This document shows positions 51,701 to 61,345 of a stretch of DNA of 64,000 bases, in pieces. The position numbers and the translations under genes were made by a program. Origin of the DNA: Baylisascaris procyonis (Eukaryota > Nematoda > Chromadorea > Rhabditida > Ascarididae); the NCBI GenBank assembly GCA_037389465.1, contig JAZARR010000082.1, positions 2,034,501 to 2,098,500 on the forward strand. The letters are read 5' to 3'. Within the stretch, counting starts at the first letter, position 1, and the number at the start of each line of letters is the position of its first letter. Under the pieces are notes generated by a model, which made no database searches, had not been told where the DNA came from, and saw nothing but the letters and a program-made list of their open reading frames with translations.

Positions 51701-54700
51701 GAGAATGTGAGCAGAATAGTTTGTCATTTAATATTTAACATACGCACGCCTTCATATAGTCAAAGAAAATATCATGTTCAATGCAGAACAGATTCAAGCT
51801 GTACTTCAGACAGCACTTTTTGATCGCATAATTCAGTTAGTTTGCTTTTTCTTGATATCAAGGCTTCGGCTTTTTTCGTGTGTCCCTTCCCTCCTTCCGC
51901 TACAATCATGTAGCCACCGCAGATTTTAGAATATGGCCGTTCTCCATTCTGCTTAACTGTCTCATCTTGACCTACTCAACGACATCACTTATGTGAAAGG
52001 ATGATATTTAGAGCGGCCTCCAGTGCAGCCATCACTCACCATCACAAATCCAGCAATGTCATATCTGCGTCATCTCATAACAAAATATTGGGTAGTCGTT
52101 AACCTCTGTCTTCTTTTGGCTATTTCGCTTCAGAATCCAGTCGTCATCTACCGTATCATTTATATGGCGTTCTTCCAAGTTTTCGTCAATTGTTTCCAGG
52201 TTATTTCATTGAATCTCAAAATTAAATATGTGCAATCACGACTTCAGCATATTGTTTTCTAATTTTCTACAGGTTTCCAAAGAAATTCTTGAAAGATTTT
52301 AATTTCATTCATGAGCTGAAATGTCAGACAAACTCCACTTTTAGTGAGTTATTCAGGATTCGCTTCAGTTCGATTGAAAAATAAATATTTCACAAACTTC
52401 ATATTTGCTTAAGAAGTAAATATTCCATCATAGTATTTCATTTTCTCAGTTTCGATGTTTTATAATCTCAGCTTAATTTCGCATTTACCTACTTATCTTC
52501 TTTCTTTAACGGTTTAAAATATTCTTTCGGATATTGAAAATTTGGAATATTCATTATTTATAAACAACGATTTCAGATTTCATTCCCAACATGGAGAAAA
52601 TCACTCTACGCATTTTGGACATTTATGGTTGGCTATTGTATGTTTGTTCTCTCACTTATCTACACATATCAATTCCACGGTTTTCCTCAACTCTATCAGC
52701 AATATTTGGGAATGTCGGAAGATGTGTAAGTGATTCCTTTTCGTATTTCTATTTCCTGCTGAGAGGAATCGATATCGTTCAACGTTAACATCATTATGTC
52801 ATCCATTTTTGTTGTTGTTACAGAGCATTTCTTATAGTTTGTGAGAAAATATTGGTGAAACTTGTTTACCACCTTTCTCGTATAATCAACTATTTCGATG
52901 ATTTTTAAGAAATTTTTGGAAAGGAGCAAGGAACAACTGCAAAGAAGCCGGAGCTAACTGTTGGATTTTAAATGTGGAACAGGGCCGGAGCCGACTGTTA
53001 AATTTTGAACAAGGGAAGGAACCGACCATTAGATTCTGAGCATGTTTTTCACATTTGCATGTTATGTTCTTTCATAGACATTTTCTATGTAAATGATATT
53101 TAGCGCAATACGCTTAAGAAATATATGAAAGTATCGATGAAAAGGTTTGCAGTCTAAGATCATTCGGATTGGAACGCTTTTCTAGTGGACAACTTTTTGT
53201 ACGACTGTTAACACCGATCAGTTTTCTCATATTCACGCTTGTACAAATGAATTTTTTCCATGAAAATCTTATGGAAAGAACTGGGAAATGGGAAAAGGTC
53301 TGCAATTTTTATAAATTTTCTTCTCTTCTATTCACTCACCATAGTTAGTCTGATTATTATAAGTAACATGCGAGTTTTTAGCTGTTTTTGTCTTGTTGTT
53401 TTTTTTTTACATTTTATCAATTCGCAACCTTTTTCCCTCCTTCTTCCTTCACTCCTATTATGGGATTTAGTCTTAAATTATCCTTAAATTAAATTATTTC
53501 TAGTCTTAAAAAAAATTCGTGACAGCAATATATAAAAAAGGTGTTGATTATTTTTAAATCATCATCATATTTATAGAAGGAATCCATTTATAGTAACTCA
53601 AATCTGAGCATAGTATAAGCATAGTTGTTAAGTTTTCTAACTAAAATCCCAAATTTACAGTTATTACACTCTTGAGCAGTTTTTTTAAACTGAAATATGC
53701 AAAGACTACTTATTCTTGAGATATCATTCGTTTAAGAGGATATAAATTTAATTATTTTGTTGAAATTATTATAAGATGAATGATTTATTAATTGCAGGCA
53801 TTCTATCATAATCAATCGCGTCTGTCAACAATGCTAGCCAAATTTCATAAGAGACACGCTGCTTTGTTGAATGTTGTTAAAGTCGCTGTATCTCCATCGG
53901 CTACTAGTGGGAAGTAAAATTTATATCAGTGTTATTGAATATTTAGAAGAGCTTTTTGTTCTATCAATCGTATTTTGCCTCTTTTAGATGAAAAACTTCG
54001 TTGAGGGATCATTTTTGATAGAAACACCATTGAAAAGAAAATCAGTGCCGATTAGAAACCCATCTCGAGTTCTAGAAACATAGTAACAACTGATCTTCTT
54101 TCCAAAATATATGGTAACCTATGAGTAATTCTTTCTATTTTACCTTGCAAACGGTTTCTATAACGTTTTGACATTTAATATTTAAGTTGATTGGTTAAGA
54201 ATTAATATTTATTTATTTTTATGAAAACATTATTACTTGAGGGATTTACAAAACTTTAATTTAATTCTTCTTTTTTCTTCAAGGAAACAAGAAATTCTCA
54301 GTGATGAAGGTGACTCATCGCCTAAGGCGAACGTGAAAATTCGAGTTGAAGAGCCAGAAGAAGAGCGAAACTTTCCACGTGTAAAAGAATACATCGATAT
54401 TATTGGTGAACGTTGCCGTAGTTTTGCCGACTATCATGAACTTATCGTTAATTATATATGGCGCTTTATTGAAATACATATTGATAAGGCGATCGCGTTT
54501 ATGATGCTTCATATTTGTGTCTCAGAGGTTTGTTATTACCATCCCCTATTGCTAATTTTGCTTGCAGTAGATTAGAATTGAGCTATCTTATTGCTGTGCG
54601 AAAAGAGGTTTCCTTTTATACTCACTGGCAATATTCTTCAGTTACCATGTTGATATTTTCATTCACTTATTTCTTAGATAATTCATCTTTACTTTATTTG

Positions 54701-57700
54701 GCAACTAAAGGTTGATGAGAAAAGGAAGCGCATATGGAAAGAGGAGTACCGACATGATAGGTAGTGAGGGGGTTGTTTAAATGCTGGCTATCGAAGATTT
54801 TTGCTTCATCACTAGTGATCCCTGGAGTGTTTCTTTGAAAGCATATGTAGCATTTACACTCTCTTACTTTGAGGTTTTTAGTTTTGTATCTTTCTGTTCT
54901 TATCGAAATGCCTTCTGATTCCCTCTCCTTGTTCCTGTCAAATCTTTATGGTGAAATCTTTCTATTCCGGAATTCCTCGTTGTTTTCCTTTCTCCGCGCT
55001 CCTCAGATGTTGCCCCAAAATATGTATCAGTGGACGTGGTTTTATTCAACAGTACTCTATTTTGTCCTTATTTCGTTTCTTGCAGACGAAGTTTCTGCTG
55101 TCATTCCATTCCGGTTTCTGTCAAGTATATAAACACCTACGTGTACGCAACTTTCTACTTGCGTCAGCCCTCCAAGATCTATATGCATCATATCTATTCT
55201 CCAATTATAGGAATACTCCCCTTTCAGAAATCGAGTCTCGAATAAATTTTAGAACACGGCAAGAGTGATAATCCTATCGTCGGAATTGATTCGTTTAAAT
55301 GTATTTTTTCCAGATAAGCGCAATGAACATATCGTATATAATTTATATTGCGGTGACACTACGGAAACCGATGCATACGAAGAGGCTGGGATTCTCGGCC
55401 GGTGTTTGGACGTCTCTCATTATCGTCTTTAAAATGATATACCAAATGGAATTTATTAAAGAGGAGAATTTGTCCGTGTTTTGTGAGGTACAAACTTGTT
55501 CAATATTAAGTTGCCGCAGATGCATAACCAAATCGCTTAAGTTCTTTACTTCCGTTATAATTCTTGAAGTTCGATTTGCTGATCAATTTTCTAGGCAGAT
55601 ATCTGCAACCGCTATTAGTGTTTAGCATAACCAACGTAACGGAGAGGGAAGCTATAATTGCACTAAGTCCTTAGATAAAGAAACAGAACTTCCTTCTCTC
55701 CTCCTCCCCACCTCCTCCATCTCTACCCCTCCCTATACCAGCCATTGATGTGCAGTTAGATAATTTCATTCATAGGAAAGTAAGCATGTGAATCGGCCCT
55801 TCGATTTTATCAACTTCGATTGTGATTTATCATGGAGTGTAACAATTCTCTACTAACATATAAGAATTAGAAATCTTTTACTAGCATATAATAGTGGCGA
55901 TATGATTCCTTTTAGGCCTAGATGTTCTTTTGTCTGGTACGATATTTCTCGATTTGTAAACGGTCGATAAAAAACTTGAATGACTCATTTAATTTCTTCG
56001 AAGGCGGATTGTGCAATCATTAAGTATATATTTGTTTCCTTTCTGAAATAGGGACTCTTAAACAATGCTTCCTGAGATGGCAAATGAATAAGAAAGCTTT
56101 TTTCATTTTCGGTTATTTCTCTCATCAACAGAAGCTCTCAATTTATGTACAGTTGTTTTTGAAATGCTGAAGTTTGTTGCTTTCAGCCATTTCTCTGAAT
56201 TTCAGGATGTTTTCGGTCTCAACGATACTGTTCATGCACCCGAATGGATTGGATTGCATAAAACGGATAAAGTTTTCACATATACAAGGGTAATTTCTTT
56301 TTCTAATAGTAGCGACTTATTAATTTCTTTATTTGAAATATGTATTCATCAAACATCAAAGCATCAAATCGTTTATAGTCGATATGGAATAGAAAATAAC
56401 AATAAAATATCGGATTAATGTTTTATTAAATGATATCAGTGTATATGTACGTCGTTATAGTTTGTGAAATGCAAAAACCTCCACTTCTAAAACGGCTAAG
56501 ACGTACTTATGTATTTCCATTTCTGATGGATTTTTTAATGGCTACGAGAATCGCTTCATCTCAGAATTCCTATCAAATTGACTGATTTTTGAATGGCACT
56601 TCCATCTGCATTTCAGCCTTTTCATTTCCTTTAAAAAAAAAAATGTTCTCACTGAAATTCACCGCCATTTCATGTTATTCACCTAAGCTGATGAACTAAT
56701 TGATGGAAGAATTAAAGTTGTTTCCTCACCCATTGACCTGGCAGCAGAACTAATAGATGGAGTTATTTGTCTTCGCAGTTCTAAAGGTTCTAAAAGGGTT
56801 TATGCTGAAACGCTGCACCTAATAAGCAGCAAAAAAGAAGTAGATCAAAAATATAATCTGGATGAAGTATAATGTATAATACATTGGACTACTTGTACCC
56901 TTAAAACTTTCAGGACTATATTTTACTAACAATTCTTTTGGCTTTCCGTTCGATTGTTGAATTACGTCAATCGTTACATCGTTATGAACATGGTGATTTG
57001 ACACCAATAAGAGGTGTTCTATTCAATAATATCACTCGTAAAAATGCTGATATCGATATTTGTAATTGCCTAAAATATTTCGCTAATTTCTTCTTCTATC
57101 GATTCGGCCTTGAGGTATTCGTTTATAGTTTATAGGATTTGATTCTAGTTGGATTTAGGTATTAATTCTCGAGGATGTTTATTTTGAATGTTTGTTTGAC
57201 ATTTCTCTCAAGAATAAATGTCACTTCTCAATGCTCATATCAAGATAGCAACGATATATCGCCTTTCAGGGACACCAGAATTACCTATCACCTTCAAGAG
57301 TAATAATTCTATGATAAGCTATACAATATTTCTGGAGTCAATAAAATATCATTCAAAAACACGAAGCTCATTATGCGGATATACTTCCTTTGAGCATGTT
57401 CAATTATCCTATCACAAGCACTTATCACTTTACGAAATTTGAATCCCTGTTGTTATAGAATAGCTCTATTACCTTCCCCCTTCAGTTTTTAATGTGTTGT
57501 CTTTCGCTTTATGCTAGTTACCTCATAAATAATCGAGAGCATTCCCATTGTCCGAAATTCTGAAATAAGCTGTGGAAGGTTTTGTTTGTTATAGGTCAAA
57601 AAATGGAAAGCTTTGATAAGAGTGATAACTTAACAGCTGGGTTTTGAAAGCCAAGTGATATGTCAGATATGAAGGCACTCGTAAATGATAGTATAATTAA

Positions 57701-60700
57701 CCATTCACCGATTTCAAAGACTCATTTATCTTATAACGAAAATTCCAAATATTTCTGTGGTCATAATTTTCGCTTCATTTGCTACAATATCCCCATCTTT
57801 TTTGCATCGTGATGGAATAATTTTTCAAAGGAAAGCGAAGGACATGTGATGGTTGGATTTTAATGCCTAATGGATTTAATCGTTAAAAAGACTGCTATCA
57901 AATTTATCAGGCGGCAAAGATATGTGTCAAAATTCAAAAAACCTGCAACTAGATGACCATATAATTTCAGAATTCCGCATGAGATATGCGTGAAAACTTT
58001 GCAATTTAAGAATTTGTTTTAACATTAGAAAACCAGCAGCTTTATAAAATCACTGTGTACTAAATTCTCTCAGAAATTCACTCATTTCGTTAAATTCTGC
58101 ATTCAAAAAAGTGGCATATATGCGAAGCTATCCTTTTACAAACAAACAAAGTAAAGGCAGAGATATTCTTGTGAGTTTTTCTGTGACAATAAGCGGAATA
58201 AAAGGAAAGAGAAAAACGCTGCATGGATGAGCTCATGTCGCAAACAATTGCAACTTCAAGCTTGCTGCTTGTATTTCACCTTAGAATCGAATAAATACTG
58301 CCTCTTGCCTAAAAGGAACGTTATGGCTCCTCTTATGCAACTGTTCCTGGCCATTCCTTAAAGACGTTGTCCACTTGGCAGAGGTGGAATTTTCAAAAAC
58401 ATTAATATTACTGTTGTTCAGAGTTTATCTTATTTCTATAAACTGTAGTTTGACTTATGCCCTCATCAACAATTCAACAAGTATCATGCGTTCATATTTC
58501 GCAGCCTAAGCGCAACTTTACAAACATGTCTTATTCAAAACTATAAAAGGGTGCAATAGATATCAAATGAGCCACAGTCAATAAGTCAGTAATAATAATA
58601 ACAATAGTAGTTGTAGAGGATGGATTCGTTGTGGCTTCTTTTGGCAAAACTCTCTTTGCTTCGCTTTCCTGTATGCTGTAATTTTCTCTCTTGTAGTCTT
58701 TTATATCAATCTAGCCTATTAATTCAGATAACGTTCTCCTATCAACTATAATTTTTCAGATGTGTCGTATAACGGCAGTGATAACGATCGGTCTTCGAAG
58801 TGATATGATTTCAGTGATTTATGCGGCATTTCTACTCGCAACACTTTCATTGAGACGTGAAACAATTGCACAAATTTGGCCATATTGTACCACATGTCTT
58901 GCCGTATCATTCGTTTGGCAATATATTTTATGTGTTGGTATTCCTAAAGCCTTTTGTCATGGTCAGTTTTTTTTGTAAATTTTAAGTACGGTTTTAATGA
59001 CTAGAATTATGAATTTAGATCAGAGTTTAATTCATGATTGTATCTAAATTAATATGAATTTATCAATTTATGGTTATCCAAATAATTTATTAAATCAAAC
59101 AAAGGAAATTTATGATTGCGAATTTATTTCAAAATATTTTAGATGCATAATTAAAAACACTGTGATCAACTCTTTTCTTACAGCTGTGATCCATAAAGTC
59201 TTAAATTCTCAAAAAAAAATTCCATGCTTTCTTCCTAATGGTTTGAAAAGCCAAGGAGATGGAGGGTGAATCTGTTGAATTCGTAGGAACTATTCTTCAT
59301 TTTCATTTGCTCATACTAAATCATGCAAAATTATTTGCCGTCTGGTAATAATCGACATTATGAATGTTCTTCATAGAATGTGAAACATTGCGTATCGGTG
59401 AAAAAAATTGTCAACTGAATTGGATATTGAGAACTAGCAAAAGTACACAGATTATCTTTGAAAAAGTAAATTTTCCAATAGCTCATTTCTACGTTTTTTT
59501 AACTCATTTCTTGCCATACTTCCATCAAGCATAAGCCGCCCTATTTTTTTTTTTGTTTTTTAACTGCTTAGCGTGAATTTATAAAAAGGAATAATGAGAA
59601 ATTCAAATATAAGTTTCATAACTGTCCCACTTCAATTATGGAATCAATTTCTTATCTCTCCGACTTATAATCTCTGTTTATCTTGTATTGTATTTCAAAT
59701 TGTATGAGTTTTCCTTGCAATACAATGGTCAAATGTAATCTATTTCTGCCTCTATTCCATCCTTGTCACTTTCTTCCCTCTTTCAGCATCTTATTCCCAT
59801 AGGCATTTTTGTAAATTATTTATTATTTTATGGAATAAGAACAGAATAGGAATAGAACGGTATGTGTGAATCAGAGACATCATTAGTAGAATCATTGTCT
59901 AGCTCTAGCATAAGTACTAACATTGAGACGAATTTATCCACTTAATACTCAATAAATAGACAATATCATTTATTTATTTTGCAGTGTATCCATGGACCAA
60001 CTGGGATCACAATATGATCGAATGGCTTTTTCTCCCTGATTTTATGATTCCGCCCAATCCTGTCAAGTTATACGGTAATCTTTTCTCGTGGTGTTTGGAA
60101 TTGCTCTAGTACCGTCATCATGCCTGATTACTTTAATGCTACTGTATACCCAGCTTCACAAGGCCTGATAGGTGCATGTGTGCAACTAGACAATACCTTT
60201 TTCTTTCCGCTTACTTTCTTGTGTGTTGAAGAGAAAGCTCATTTCTTCAACGTTCTTTTGCTCAAACACATATGCTGAATAATTAGCTTTATGCAATGCT
60301 AACTTCAAATCGGTACATTTCTGATCAGATTAGGGAGCTAAGCTTAAACTTTGTAACATGAAGGTTTTCACTCTTATTTCCACTGAGGACACAATTTTTT
60401 TTAGCAATTCAAACTCTTCGCTTGCGAATTTCAGACTAGATATGCCCTGAAATGTAATGAAGAGTGTGATGCAACGTTACTCTCCGAATTCACAAGATCT
60501 CATCGCTATAATTCAATATAATAGGATTTTTAGATGCGCCGAATTGAAATTCAGAAGTCGAGCTAACTATGCAGCTTGCTAAAATTTCTGTTCACTAGCT
60601 CCTAATCACCATTCACAATAATAAAACTCTGAGCAAGTGAAAGGACCTATGTCTTTGAGGGTGGAAAGTGTATATGTCACTCTTTCACAACGATATATTT

Positions 60701-61271
60701 TTCTTGCAGCTGACTTTTTCTTATTACTATTTATGAGCTTGCAACTTCGGGTATTCCATATCGAGGCAAGTGAACGCGACTACGTCGGTGGATCCAATAA
60801 GTCAGTTCTAGATGAAAGACGAGGTCGGAGGACATTACTAAAGGTCAATTCCGATGAAAAGGCCGAGGAAATCAACAATGCAGCTGTACCCGATTTTATT
60901 GGAAAATCGTGTGTCCTTCTTTTCTATAATATAAATTCTTATGAAATAGTCATCATAGCAGTTCATTGGGGGCATTCTTTGGAGAGAAGTTCGTTGTGTT
61001 AAGAAATACTATTTTCATGGCCATCTGACTAAGAAAATATTGTAAGAGGAAAACTGCTAGCAACATGTGCATTTTAAATTCTCTTTTTCTCTGATTAGAT
61101 TAGATGCTATAATTGAATAGTGCTAGAATTCACCTTAATCCCTTAACATTGAGCAGCGATTACTTCATCTCATTAAAGCACCTTAAATTGCGTTGAATTT
61201 TACAAAGTTATTTAACAGACGCTTTTTCCCATGGCTGGAGCAATACTGTGTTTTAAGTGCATCCTGTTTTA

Positions 61272-61345
<74 letters not shown>

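Noticed and set aside
53260..53487. Read-through of PIEZO exon 17 into intron 17
   Set aside because: The open frame continues past 53297, but the GTCTGC donor gives the phase required by exon 18 and family alignment ends there.
56164..56205. Upstream extension of PIEZO exon 21 via an earlier TTTCAG at 56186
   Set aside because: Using that acceptor in the required phase 0 gives a stop after three codons; the later TTTCAG at 56205 fits.
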